A stretch of DNA of 64,000 nucleotides from UBA8949 sp942493365 (GCA_942493365.1 OW818697.1:2232001-2296000), one strand, 5' to 3'; positions 51,813 through 63,238 are shown, numbered from the stretch's first letter. Translations and numbers: made by a program. The notes: generated from the sequence alone by a model not told the origin.

Positions 51813-53258
51813 TCAGCCACAGCAGCTGCCGCCGGCAGCGAGGCTGTCAGGCAATATTGAGGAAGTCGAATTGGTGCTGGCGGTCTGCTCAACCACCGTG
51901 ATCTGACTGCGGATCATGCCCATCCAGCAACTGTAAGGGACAACGCCGGTTTTGTCGGGTGTAAATTCGATGATGTTGTCACCGACCGCCAGCTTTTTCT
52001 CGATGTTGTAATCCGGGATGACCAGCGTGCCATTGCAGCCGTTGATCGTACCGGCAGCAGCGTGAAGATTCCAGCGGACTGGGATGCCGGCCGTTACGGT
52101 GATTGGGGGATAACCATTGCTCGTCAGTTCGGACGTGATTTGCTGCACGCCGTCCTTAACGACAATCTCCTGAGTCGTCACGTTGGTGTTGGTCACGCTG
52201 TTAATCGTGGGCAGGGCGAAACCTGACAAACTGAAGCCGTTCTGAAACATGAAGACGCCGAGGATGATGACCAGCACAGCGCTGACCGTCATCATTTTCT
52301 GCGTGAATTTTTTGCTGAGCAGAGAGCTCAACGCGCCGAGGCCAAACATCAGGGGCACCGTGCCGAGGCTGAAGACCAGCATCGACAGCGCGCCGCTGAC
52401 CAGGCTGCCGGTCGACAGGGCATAGAGCTGCATGGCCTGCAAGGGACCGCAGGGCATCAGACCGTTGAGCAGGCCGACGATGAACGGCCCGTGGCTTGCC
52501 TTTTCGCTGTTGATTTTGCGGGCGAATATTTTCGGCATGCGCGGCGCCAGGCGGCGCAGCCAGGGGAAGAGGTTGAGCATATTGAGGCCCATGATGACCA
52601 TGAAAATACCGGCGATGATGGCGACGATGCCCTTGGCCCAGCCCGAGAAACTGATGACCGAGCCGAGCGCGCCGACGATGCCGCCGATGATGGTGTAGGA
52701 CACCACGCGACCAGCGTTGTAGAGGATGCTCGGCCTGAGGTTGGCGCGTTTGCCGGCACCGACTGCCGCCTGTTGCGGGACACATTGCGAAATATTGATG
52801 CCGCCGCACATGGCGACGCAGTGAATCGAGGTCAGCAGGCCGATCAAAAAGAGCAGGCCGTAGCCCATGCCGGCCTCCGCCTGCGGGAAGGCGTTGAAGA
52901 AGGCGAAGCCGCCAAAGCGGTTGATGATCATGAAGAGGGCGACGATTATGATGACGATGACCAGCACCTGCACGATCTTGGTCTTGGGTGGCTGCTCGGC
53001 TTTAGGCGCGGAAGTGGCAGCAGTGGCCTTGTCCAAAGGTCGTCGAACCTGATAGTCCAAGGCTTCGATGACGCTTTCGATGGCGGCCTGATCGATGACA
53101 TTGGCGTCATACGTGACCGACACGCGCGAACCGGCGTAGCTGGCCTTGGCATCCTGAACACCGTCGGTTTTGCGGAGCGCATTCTCGATGCGGGTCTCAC
53201 AGTTGGCGCAGGTCATGCCGTCGACAAAAATCGCAATGTTGGCTATCTTTTGATTCAT
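51813..53258 (-). CDS. HMA - SafE/UreH-like membrane - cupredoxin fusion protein
   Basis: 481 residues. Residues 1-70 are a heavy-metal-associated domain (GMTCANC, C17 and C20). After a linker, seven or so membrane spans belong to the sulfite-exporter/UreH-like family, with the motif IHCVAMCGG in the second span. The C-terminal 110 residues form a cupredoxin-like domain (PYSCWMGMI carrying Cys and Met copper ligands), and the protein ends in GGSCCG. The whole points to copper movement or delivery across the membrane. It is probably part of the copper set at 55.9-61.4 kb, from which the RHS insertion separates it. Confidence 0.85.
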   Translation of the reverse strand: MNQKIANIAIFVDGMTCANCETRIENALRKTDGVQDAKASYAGSRVSVTYDANVIDQAAIESVIEALDYQVRRPLDKATAATSAPKAEQPPKTKIVQVLVIVIIIVALFMIINRFGGFAFFNAFPQAEAGMGYGLLFLIGLLTSIHCVAMCGGINISQCVPQQAAVGAGKRANLRPSILYNAGRVVSYTIIGGIVGALGSVISFSGWAKGIVAIIAGIFMVIMGLNMLNLFPWLRRLAPRMPKIFARKINSEKASHGPFIVGLLNGLMPCGPLQAMQLYALSTGSLVSGALSMLVFSLGTVPLMFGLGALSSLLSKKFTQKMMTVSAVLVIILGVFMFQNGFSLSGFALPTINSVTNTNVTTQEIVVKDGVQQITSELTSNGYPPITVTAGIPVRWNLHAAAGTINGCNGTLVIPDYNIEKKLAVGDNIIEFTPDKTGVVPYSCWMGMIRSQITVVEQTASTNSTSSILPDSLAAGGSCCG

Positions 53259-53340
53259 GGGCTACCTCTTTTAAAAATGATCCTGAATTTTGCTGTTGGC
53301 AGCAGTATAGCGTGGCGGTTTGTAGAAATTATGGAGATGG

Positions 53341-53367
53341 CAAAAAGCTCGCAGCGGCGAGCCTTTT
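53341..53367 (-). terminator. Terminator of the RHS/immunity unit
   Basis: GCTCGC (53347-53352), loop of four, GCGAGC (53357-53362), followed leftward by five T. On the plus strand the stem is followed by CTTTT, so it may act both ways. Confidence 0.75.
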
Positions 53368-53369
53368 AG

Positions 53370-53397
53370 GGGGTGAGGGGTGAAGGATGAAGGGTGA
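53370..53397. repeat. GGGGTGA-type heptamer repeat (four units)
   Basis: GGGGTGA, GGGGTGA, AGGATGA, AGGGTGA run without gaps. The complement (TCACCCT, TCATCCT, TCACCCC) shares units with the array at 28917-28937. Confidence 0.75.
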
Positions 53398-53409
53398 TCT
53401 GCTGTCAAA

Positions 53410-54150
53410 TCAGGTCATCTGAGATTGTTCAAGCACCCCGCTAACACTCAATATTTTCATGAAAATTTTTCGCAGATGCTTGTATTTCGCTATAAATGCG
53501 CCACCCTTTTGTTTCGCAACATAAATTGTGTTGCCGCCAAATGAAATGCCTACCGGCAATTGGTATCGACCGAAGTCTTGTTCCACATTATTCTCAGTGA
53601 AATTTCGGAAATCAGTTGTAATTCGGTCAACGCAAATGCATTGAATTAGATGAATGTCATAAAGTTTAATGTTTGGCGCAAGGCCGCAAACATATTCCCA
53701 GAAGAGTTCTGTGTAGCTAGTCAGTTTTTCGAAGGTCAGCTCGTTTGTTCTGACAAGTTCAAAAACATATAATTTTTTCCAATTCTTCATATATTGGATT
53801 TGAACAGAATCATCGGAATTGCATTCGAGCTTTACCGGATCAGAAAATTCAGCATATTTGTTGGCATTCATAATTGCTGCTGATAATTGTTGAAAGTCAC
53901 AAGATGAAAATCGGAAACGGTCAGATTTTGTTTTAGGTAACTGTATTCCATATTTGCATACCAACAAAGTCGTAATTCCGCCCAAAACCATTAATATTAT
54001 GAACGACCATATAGAAATCGTTCGATAATACTGGTAGTCTTTGTTTCCCCATGGGTGGGCTTGGCTGAATGCAATAAGCACCATTGTTAGAATCAACCAA
54101 GCAGAGGAAAAGAGTAATAATCCCTTAATAATAGTATTTCTCATCGTCAT
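53410..54150 (-). CDS. Putative immunity protein of the RHS tip
   Basis: 246 residues, AT-rich. Two transmembrane helices (about 7-28 and 46-66) are followed by a soluble domain of about 170 residues. Its start codon overlaps the RHS stop (ATGA), the usual arrangement for a toxin-immunity pair. No family is recognised. A membrane location would suit a toxin that acts at or crosses the membrane. The functional label is inferred only from position. Confidence 0.55.
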   Translation of the reverse strand: MTMRNTIIKGLLLFSSAWLILTMVLIAFSQAHPWGNKDYQYYRTISIWSFIILMVLGGITTLLVCKYGIQLPKTKSDRFRFSSCDFQQLSAAIMNANKYAEFSDPVKLECNSDDSVQIQYMKNWKKLYVFELVRTNELTFEKLTSYTELFWEYVCGLAPNIKLYDIHLIQCICVDRITTDFRNFTENNVEQDFGRYQLPVGISFGGNTIYVAKQKGGAFIAKYKHLRKIFMKILSVSGVLEQSQMT

Positions 54151-55847
54151 CCTGCTCGATATTCATACTTTGTTGTTACTAATTTGTACTGCAAAGTATA
54201 ATAAGCCTGAATAATTGTTTGTTTGTACATCCTTCTCGCGTAAGGACCAATAAAGCTTTTAACAAATTTTGATGGTGAATACAAACCCTTTGTTCTCACT
54301 ACTTTCCCAGCTATTTTCCCAGTTACCATGTTTACCGTTCCATTTATAGCTGTATCTGTTAAAACAGTCCCTGCTGAGTCTAATAAATTGGTTGTTGTTA
54401 GTTCTTTTTCACCGGAGATATACTTACACGCTTCATTCGTGACCGATTCGGCTGCTGAGCTGATATAACTTGCCGCAGCAAGATTTCCCGTTGTTGCCAT
54501 GATTCCTCCGAATACTGCTCCACCAACAGCTGCTCCTATAACGCCATCCCAAACATCTTGACCTGTAGTCAAATTTGAAACAACTTGAGTTGCTGCGCCA
54601 ATGATAGCACCAAAAAATGCTCCTGCTACAGCTAACCAAAACTCACCATCCGGGTCTGCCCGCATGATCGGGTTATTGTCACAATACGAAAACAGATTCT
54701 TATCAGTAATTGATGACGGAATGACCGACACATTGCTGACCAGATCAGCATTAACAAACCTCCCCCAATTGGGATTATAGTACCTGCTCTGCAGATAGTA
54801 CAGCCCCGTTTCGCCGTCAAACCGATAGCCGCGGTAGCTGTAGGGGTTGTCCGCGCCCAGCGTGTCGGATAGGCTGCCGGTCGTGCCGAGGAGCTGGCCC
54901 CAGGCATCGTAGGCGTATTCGACCACCGTGTCGCCGGCGCTGTCGATCAGTCGGGTGATGTCGCCCTGGGCGTTGCGGATGTAGAAATAGGTGCTGCCGC
55001 CGTACTGGATCGCCCACAGCTTGCCGCTGGCATCGTAGGAATAGTAGATCGCGGCGTCGGTGCCGGTCTTCTCCCACGTGACCTGGCCGCCAACCACATT
55101 GTAGGTCGTGGTGACGCCATTGACGGTCTTTTCCGTGCGAATGTCGGCGTCATTGTACTTGTAGCTGGCGGTTGTCGTGCCGTCGGTGATTTGCTGGAGC
55201 TTGCGGCCCTGCGCCCAGGTGTAAGTCCAGGTGCCGTCGGTCAGGGGGTTGCCGATTTCGTCGTAGGTGATGGCAGCGCCGTCGAAGCTGGTCAGCTTGT
55301 CCTTCCAGATGGTGTCGGTGTAGCCGTAGTCGATGGTATCGACCGGATCACCCAGGGTGCCGTCACCGGCGACAAAGTCGTAGCGGACCTTGCTGGTGAT
55401 GTTACCGCCGACATCATAATTGTATATCATGGTGTAGCTGGTGCCGCCCCAGCTGTAATTTTCGCGGATCAGCTGGCCAAAGCCATCATAGCGATAATCC
55501 GAGTAATTGCTGGCGTCCTTGGCCACTTGGGTGATGTAGCCGCGGTCGTCGTAAGCGTAAGTCAGGGTCTCGGCGTTGGCATCGCCGTAGTCGTTGATCA
55601 CCTGCTGCACGCGGTAGGAATTGGTCGAGTTGGTACCGTCGCCGGGCGTGTAGACGAGTTGGGTCTGGTAGAGGTCGGTCGTGCCGTTGCGGATGGTCGA
55701 GGAAACCGCGCAGCTGAGGCCGGTGCTGTCGTAAGTGGTATTTGAGCTGAAAGTGCCGAAGCCGGTCGAGACCGGTCGGGAATCGTCGTCATAGAAACTG
55801 TCAAAGTGCTCAGAATTATGGGCTCTAAGAATGAGATCAATCCGATA
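54147..55847 (-). pseudogene. Orphan RHS C-terminal tip (5'-truncated RHS repeat protein)
   Basis: The open frame runs from an upstream stop at 55848-55850 to 54147. It begins in mid-RHS repeats (YDDDSRPVSTGF...YDDRGYITQVAKDAS...YRYDGFGQLIREN) with no ATG, signal or N-terminal shell domain; the first possible start is GTG 55610. The conserved RHS core ends with YRGYRFDGETGLYYLQSRYYNPNWGRF-VNAD...NPIMRADPDGE. Past this, base composition drops sharply and a variable tail follows: Gly/Ala-rich helices, then a basic end (GLYSPSKFVKSFIGPYARR). That tail is the polymorphic toxin part. Full RHS proteins are three to four times longer, so this is a displaced cassette. Confidence 0.85.
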
Positions 55848-55900
55848 TTACTAATATTATCAAACATGCAATGCTAAATCTATGCCCTTATAATAGATAC

Positions 55901-55931
55901 AAAAAAAGACTGCCACGTTGCCGTGACAGTC
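55901..55931 (-). terminator. Terminator of the copA-lipoprotein-csoR operon
   Basis: Leftward: GACTGTCACG, loop GCAA, CGTGGCAGTC (55931-55908), then seven T. A strong stem with a GNRA-type loop. Confidence 0.93.
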
Positions 55932-55944
55932 CAGTTGTTCGTTG

Positions 55945-56268
55945 TTATCGCATTTTGCTGATCGTGACCAACAGTTCTTCGATGATTTCCGGGTCGCCGT
56001 CTTTGAGTTTGTTGACGACGCAGCCCTGGATGTGATGTTTCAGGAGCAGTTTGCTGACGGCCTCCAGCGCTGACTGGGCGGCGGCGATCTGGTTCAAAAT
56101 ATCGTCACAGTAGGCATCCTTCTCGATCATGTTGTTGATGCCGCGGATTTGCCCCTCGACGCGGTTGAGACGGACGGTCAGGTCGCTCTTGAGTTTGAGG
56201 GTGCGGGTGGTGTTGCGCTCGTCACCGCATGCTTGTTCGGGGAGTTCCATCTCATTCATTGTTTTCAC
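55945..56268 (-). CDS. csoR: Copper-sensing repressor, CsoR family
   Basis: 107 residues; its ATG overlaps the stop of the lipoprotein gene (ATGA). LNRVEGQIRGINNMIEKDAYCDDILNQIAAAQSAL and LLKHHIQGCV give the C-H-C copper ligands (Cys in YCDD, His and Cys in HHIQGC). A 30-residue acidic N-terminal extension is present. CsoR tetramers release DNA on binding Cu(I). It is the last gene of the operon with copA, and a likely operator lies before copA. Confidence 0.92.
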   Translation of the reverse strand: MKTMNEMELPEQACGDERNTTRTLKLKSDLTVRLNRVEGQIRGINNMIEKDAYCDDILNQIAAAQSALEAVSKLLLKHHIQGCVVNKLKDGDPEIIEELLVTISKMR

Positions 56269-56933
56269 TCCAAATCAAACGGCTTAAGAAATTTGTCAAC
56301 TTCGATCGGCTGACCGGCGGCATCCTTCATGGCGACTTTGGCAAAAACCCAACCGGTCACTTGCGCGGGGTCGACGCCGGCGTCGATCAGCATTTTGGGG
56401 TCGAGTACAAAGACGATATCCTTGTCGTTGGTGTTCAGGTCCTTGGCCCATTCGAATTTGTTGCCGTTGCCGAGGTCAACGCCATAGTGATCGAGCGTCT
56501 CGTGGTAGCCAATGACGTCGCGCCGCAGCGCAACCAGTTCGGTATAGGACGCCAGCGCGGTTGCTTTGGCGCTGTCCGAAAAGGCAGCGTCGCCGAGATC
56601 CTGACCAACCATGATCATGCCGTCAACCAGGGTGCCAGCAGGCAGTTTGGCGGGGTCGAGTCCAGCGTCGATGAAGGGTTGGGCGTCAACTTCGATCATG
56701 ACATCGTGGGGGCTGGATGTTTTGAAATCACTGCTGAAAAAGAAGCGGGCTGACTGGTCGGGCGCGTTGAGCGACCAACCGCCGAAGGTTGTATCGGCTG
56801 TGACGTTGGACAGGGCCAGAACCTTCTCGAACGAGGTGATTGAGACCTGGCCGACGACGTCGATCTGGGCACAGCCGGCGAAGGACAGTATGGCAACGAT
56901 GGATACCGTTAAAATAATAAATGCTTTTTTCAT
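56265..56933 (-). CDS. Copper-operon lipoprotein with internal repeat, unknown function
   Basis: 222 residues from ATG 56933 (GGAGG eight bases upstream). A lipoprotein signal ends in LSFAGC. The outer domain has two similar halves: MIEVDAQPFIDAGLDPAKL and VFVLDPKMLIDAGVDPAQV, each followed by a hydrophobic strand, so it arose by internal duplication. No Cys/Met/His-rich copper motif is visible. It lies 11 bases after copA and overlaps csoR, so a part in copper handling, perhaps as exterior chaperone or sensor, is suggested by context only. Confidence 0.7.
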   Translation of the reverse strand: MKKAFIILTVSIVAILSFAGCAQIDVVGQVSITSFEKVLALSNVTADTTFGGWSLNAPDQSARFFFSSDFKTSSPHDVMIEVDAQPFIDAGLDPAKLPAGTLVDGMIMVGQDLGDAAFSDSAKATALASYTELVALRRDVIGYHETLDHYGVDLGNGNKFEWAKDLNTNDKDIVFVLDPKMLIDAGVDPAQVTGWVFAKVAMKDAAGQPIEVDKFLKPFDLE

Positions 56934-56949
56934 GATCATATCCTCCAGA

Positions 56950-59262
<2,313 letters not shown>

Positions 59263-59280
59263 GATGTGAAGCCTCCTTTG

Positions 59281-59301
59281 TACCATACCCTGGTAGTGTA
59301 T
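59281..59301 (-). promoter_or_regulatory. CsoR-type operator before copA
   Basis: Leftward TACCAGGGTATGGTA (59295-59281) resembles the GGGTATGGTA core of known CsoR operators and is itself an inverted repeat (TACCA/TGGTA). It lies between a weak -10 candidate (TAAAAT near 59317-59312) and the copA ribosome site. Confidence 0.6.
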
Positions 59302-59345
59302 CTGATGCTCATTTTACACCTGATTTGTGTATACATTATGGAGAA

Positions 59346-60737
59346 TCAGGCACGGGGCAGCGTAATCGTAAACTGGCTGCCCTGGCCGAGCGTGCTGATC
59401 ACGTCGATCGCGCCGTTGTGGGCGTCGATGATCGATTTGACAATGGTCAGACCGATGCCCGCGCCGCCGGTGCTGCGTGTGCGCGACTTGTCGGTGCGAT
59501 AGAATCGTTCAAAAATGTTCGGCAGGTCGGCCGGCGAAATGCCAGTACCGGTGTCGCTGACGGCAACGCTGACTTGCTGCGGGTCGCTAGTGAGTACGAC
59601 CTCGACCTTACCGCCAGCCGGGGTATACTTGAGGGCGTTGGCCAGCAGATTGATCATCACCTGGCTCAATTTGTCCTCGTCACCCTCGATGAATTCGGGG
59701 CTGGCCGTCAGGGTCAGCTTGACCTGTTGGCTGGCAAACTGCGACTGAAAATTGTCGACGACGCGCTGCAGCAGGGCTGCCAGATCCAAGCGTGCGCGAT
59801 TGAGGGTCAGGTTGTCCTGATCCATTTCGGTCAGCTTTTCCATGTCGCCGACCAGTTTGGAAATGCGCACGACCTCGGCATGACAGTTTTCCAGCCGGGT
59901 CTGATCAGCCGCAAATGTGCCGTCGATCATGGCCTCGAGGTGGCTCTGCAAGATGGTCAGCGGCGTGCGCAGCTCGTGCGCGACGTCGGCGGTCAGCTGT
60001 TTGCGCAGGTTTTCCTGCTGCCCCAGTGTCGCGCCCAGGCTGTTGATCGAAGTGGTCAGCTCAACAATTTCGCGGGTGTTTGATTTGGCGCTGATGCGGT
60101 CGATGTACTTGCCGCCGGCAATTTGCTGGGCGGTGGCGATGACGCTGGTGATCGGTCGCGTCAGCTGACGAGCTAAGATGATGCCCAAGGCGACCGAGAT
60201 CAGCATGGCAATGAAGGCTGCCAGCAGCAGCAGTTGGTTAAGCGTTTTAAGAAATTGAACGTCAGCAGTCGAATAGAAGTAGGGTCCATAGTAACCAATA
60301 TCCACGCTGCCAACCTGCTGGCGGTCGACATTGATCGGGTAGGATTCTTCGACGTAGCCGCCCTGAAAATTAATGTTTTGCGCCTGCATGGTCTGGGCAT
60401 AATTGGCCAGCATCGTCGAACACATGCCGTTGTTGTGCACCTGCGCGTCCCAGAGTACGCTGCCCTGCTGGTCGTGCAGGCGCAGCATCATGCCCTGCCC
60501 CAGCGTGTTGACGCCAATCGTCTCGATACCGGCGGCGTCCCAGCGGTTGCCCCAGTCGACATAGCGGCTGGTCAGCAACTCGACCAAGCTGCTGATCTGC
60601 TGCTGTTGCTTGTCGATGGCGTAGGCTTGAAACTGATTGCTGAGAAAATTGTTGGCCAGTAGGCTGACCAAGGCGACCATCGTCAGGGTGACGATCAGAA
60701 AGGCGGCGATCAGCTTGGTGCGCAGACCGATTTTCAT
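59346..60737 (-). CDS. Sensor histidine kinase
   Basis: 463 residues. Two transmembrane helices (about 8-30 and 166-189) enclose an outer sensor domain of about 135 residues. HAMP follows, then HisKA with the phosphorylated H254 (VAHELRTPLT) and HATPase boxes N (INLLANALKYTP), G1 (VSDTGTGIS), F and G2 (GGAGIGLTIV). Its start overlaps the response regulator by 4 bases, giving a two-component pair. Position next to copA suggests copper or envelope stress as the signal, but the sensor domain has no clear metal motif. Confidence 0.92.
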   Translation of the reverse strand: MKIGLRTKLIAAFLIVTLTMVALVSLLANNFLSNQFQAYAIDKQQQQISSLVELLTSRYVDWGNRWDAAGIETIGVNTLGQGMMLRLHDQQGSVLWDAQVHNNGMCSTMLANYAQTMQAQNINFQGGYVEESYPINVDRQQVGSVDIGYYGPYFYSTADVQFLKTLNQLLLLAAFIAMLISVALGIILARQLTRPITSVIATAQQIAGGKYIDRISAKSNTREIVELTTSINSLGATLGQQENLRKQLTADVAHELRTPLTILQSHLEAMIDGTFAADQTRLENCHAEVVRISKLVGDMEKLTEMDQDNLTLNRARLDLAALLQRVVDNFQSQFASQQVKLTLTASPEFIEGDEDKLSQVMINLLANALKYTPAGGKVEVVLTSDPQQVSVAVSDTGTGISPADLPNIFERFYRTDKSRTRSTGGAGIGLTIVKSIIDAHNGAIDVISTLGQGSQFTITLPRA

Positions 60738-61432
60738 GTCGCATCACCGCCGAACTTGTAGCCGACGCCGTAGATCGTCTGGATATAGCGGGGGTGACGG
60801 GAGTCGTCTTCGATTTTCTGGCGAATATTCTTGAGATGGCTGTCGATCACACGGTCGTTGCCGTCAAAGTCATCACCGAAAGCCAGCGAAATCAGCTCGT
60901 CACGGGTGAAAACCTTGGTCGGGTATTTGATCAGCGCTAAGAGCAGCTTGAATTCGTTGGGGGTGAAGGTGACGGCCTGGCCGGCCTTGCGCACTTCGTA
61001 GCGCAGGCTGTCGACGATGAGGTCGCCGCCGTTGAAGGTTTGCTGGCTGGCCAGCGGAAAGGGCTCTTCGCTCGCGCGGCGCAAAATCGCCTGAACGCGC
61101 GCCAGCAATTGACGCGGGCTGAAGGGTTTGGTCACATAATCGTCGGCGCCGAAATTGAGGCCGTTGATCAGGTCCTCTTCGGCTGACTTGGCGGTCAGCA
61201 TGATGATTGGCACGCGCGATTTTTTGCGGATGGCCTGGCAAACTGCCTCGCCGGAGAGGTCGGGCAGCATCAGATCCAGGATGACGAGGGCTGGGGCGGA
61301 CTGATCAAAGACAGTCAAGGCGTCGCGGCCGTTGGCGGCGCTGACCACGGCAAAGCCGGCTTTTTCCAGATAGGCTCGGATGACTTCGACAATCATCGCT
61401 TCGTCGTCGACGACCAGAATTTTGCCGCGCAT
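60734..61432 (-). CDS. OmpR-family response regulator
   Basis: 232 residues from ATG 61432 (GGTGG upstream). Receiver with the acidic pair D9-D10 and phosphorylation site D53 (VILDLMLPD), Lys in YVTKPFSPRQLL, and a C-terminal winged helix (VTFTPNEFKLLLALIKYPTKVFTRDEL...VIDSHLKNIRQKI). It is cotranscribed with the kinase downstream. Target genes are not visible; the copper operon following is a candidate. Confidence 0.93.
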   Translation of the reverse strand: MRGKILVVDDEAMIVEVIRAYLEKAGFAVVSAANGRDALTVFDQSAPALVILDLMLPDLSGEAVCQAIRKKSRVPIIMLTAKSAEEDLINGLNFGADDYVTKPFSPRQLLARVQAILRRASEEPFPLASQQTFNGGDLIVDSLRYEVRKAGQAVTFTPNEFKLLLALIKYPTKVFTRDELISLAFGDDFDGNDRVIDSHLKNIRQKIEDDSRHPRYIQTIYGVGYKFGGDAT

Positions 61433-61477
61433 GGAACCACCTGCCTTTGCTAGAATACTCGCCATTATAGTCGCAAA

Positions 61478-62656
61478 TTATGGAGAATTTGTGAAGGTTC
61501 GCTCGAGCCGCGCCAGCGCCTCGGCCAGCGTGGCGCGCGGGCAGGCGAAATTGATGCGCTGAAAGCCCTCGCCGCCAGCCCCGAAGATGCGACCGGTGTT
61601 GAGCCACAAGCCGGCCTGGTGAATGATCTTGCGGTCGAGCTCGGCATCTGAAAGCCCCATATCGCGGCAGTCCAGCCAGGCCAGATAGGTGCCCTCCGGC
61701 TCGATCAACTTGATCTGCGGCAGTTTTTGTTTGAGAAAATCCCGCATAAATTGCAGGTTGCCGGCCAAATACAACTTTAAGGCCGCCAGCCACGGGTGGC
61801 CGCTGGCGTAGGCGGCGCGGCAGGCGGTCAGGCCCATGATGCCGACCTGGCTGGTGCCGCTGCGGGTGATTTCGCGTTGCAGCTGTTGGCGGAGCTGCGC
61901 GTTGGCAATGAAAAGATTGGAAATCTGCAGGCCGGCCAGGTTGAAGGTTTTGGTCGGTGCCGTGCAGGTGATGGTCATCGCGGCGAATGCTGGTCGGAGA
62001 TTGGCAAAAACCTGATGCTGGTGACCGGGAAAAACAAAGTCGGCGTGGATTTCGTCGGCGACGACAGTGACGCCGTGCCGGTGGCAGATGTCACCCATGC
62101 GGTCCAGCTCAGCCGCCGTCCACACCCGGCCAACCGGGTTATGCGGGCTGCAAAGAAGGAAAAGCTTGACCTGGTTTTGGCTGATTTTGGCTTCGAAATC
62201 CTGAATGTCGATTGTGTAGTGCCCCTGGTTGAGCACCAGCTCGTTGACCACCAGCTGGCGGTCGTTGACCTGTACCGACTCCGCAAAGGGATGGTACACC
62301 GGTTGCTGGATCAGCACCGCGTCACCCTTGGCGGTCAGGGCGCGGATGGCGGCGCAGATGGCAAAGACGATGCCCGGCGTTTTGACCAGCCAAGCGGGTT
62401 CGATGGCCCAATCGAAAAAACGTTCAAACCAGGCTTTGAGCACTTTGAAATAGTCGTCACCGACTTCGGAATAGCCGAAAATGCCGTGACGACTTTTGTC
62501 GACCAGGGCGGCGATGACCTCAGGCGGCGTGCGGAAGTCCATGTCGGCCACCCACAGCGGCAGGATGCCTTTGGGCTTGCCGCGGCGTTCGGCGAAATCG
62601 TATTTGAGGCTGTCGGTGTCGCGTCGCTCGATCATTTCATCAAAATCGTATTTCAT
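61478..62656 (-). CDS. MalY/PatB-type cystathionine beta-lyase (PLP enzyme)
   Basis: 392 residues. Class I/II aminotransferase fold with the PLP Lys in APTKTFNLAGLQ, the SPHNPVGRVW segment and PLWVADMDFRTPPEV at the N terminus, which is specific to the MalY/PatB branch. It cleaves cystathionine or cysteine to pyruvate, ammonia and homocysteine or sulfide. It is downstream of the Rrf2 regulator and near cysK, consistent with sulfur amino-acid metabolism. Confidence 0.92.
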   Translation of the reverse strand: MKYDFDEMIERRDTDSLKYDFAERRGKPKGILPLWVADMDFRTPPEVIAALVDKSRHGIFGYSEVGDDYFKVLKAWFERFFDWAIEPAWLVKTPGIVFAICAAIRALTAKGDAVLIQQPVYHPFAESVQVNDRQLVVNELVLNQGHYTIDIQDFEAKISQNQVKLFLLCSPHNPVGRVWTAAELDRMGDICHRHGVTVVADEIHADFVFPGHQHQVFANLRPAFAAMTITCTAPTKTFNLAGLQISNLFIANAQLRQQLQREITRSGTSQVGIMGLTACRAAYASGHPWLAALKLYLAGNLQFMRDFLKQKLPQIKLIEPEGTYLAWLDCRDMGLSDAELDRKIIHQAGLWLNTGRIFGAGGEGFQRINFACPRATLAEALARLERTFTNSP

Positions 62657-62679
62657 GTCAGCCCTCCAAAATTTGCCTC

Positions 62680-63126
62680 TTAAATATAAAACATCATTTG
62701 GCTGTCGGACGGGTGCTGCTCGACCGCCGTTAGCAGGTCGGCGAGTGTCACTTGCCCGAGTGTGTCCTGCACTGCAGCACCGAGTTTTTGGAAGGCGGCG
62801 CTCTGCATGGCGGCCTCGATGGCCGGGGCTTTGGTCTGCACGGTGGTCTCGGTGGCTTCGAACAGCGACAACTCGACCGCTGACAGGATCTCGTATACCG
62901 TGATCTGCTGGGGCATTCGCGCCAGCTGATAGCCGCCCTGCGCCCCCTTGATCGAATTGACCAGGCCGCCGCGCTTCAAGAGCGAAAAAACCTGTTCAAG
63001 GTAGATTTTGGAAATGCCGAGACGATCGGACAAACTGACGACGGTGATGCAGTCGCCGCTGCTGTAATGCTCCGCCATGCTGATCGTCGCCGCCAGCGCG
63101 TAACGTCCTTTAACCGAAATCTTCAT
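62680..63126 (-). CDS. Rrf2-family regulator (CymR/IscR type)
   Basis: 148 residues. Winged helix GDCITVVSLSDRLGISKIYLEQVFSLLKRGGLV followed by the SIKGAQGGYQLAR wing, typical of Rrf2. It lacks the three-Cys Fe-S cluster of IscR, which favours a CymR-like role: repression of cysteine-metabolism genes, in CymR together with CysK as co-repressor. It is divergent from cysK and upstream of the PatB-type lyase. Confidence 0.92.
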   Translation of the reverse strand: MKISVKGRYALAATISMAEHYSSGDCITVVSLSDRLGISKIYLEQVFSLLKRGGLVNSIKGAQGGYQLARMPQQITVYEILSAVELSLFEATETTVQTKAPAIEAAMQSAAFQKLGAAVQDTLGQVTLADLLTAVEQHPSDSQMMFYI

Positions 63127-63164
63127 TTTTAGTTCTCCATTGCCTAGATGTTTAGTATGTTTTA

Positions 63165-63193
63165 AAGCTAACGCAAAATGCTCGATCTGTCAA
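63165..63193 (-). promoter_or_regulatory. Promoter candidate of the Rrf2-PatB unit
   Basis: Leftward TTGACA (63193-63188), 17-base spacer, TAGCTT (63170-63165). The -35 is perfect, the -10 weak. Confidence 0.45.
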
Positions 63194-63238
63194 TATCATA
63201 CTATTCATATATATTTTGTATTTCCCATTCAAAAACAG

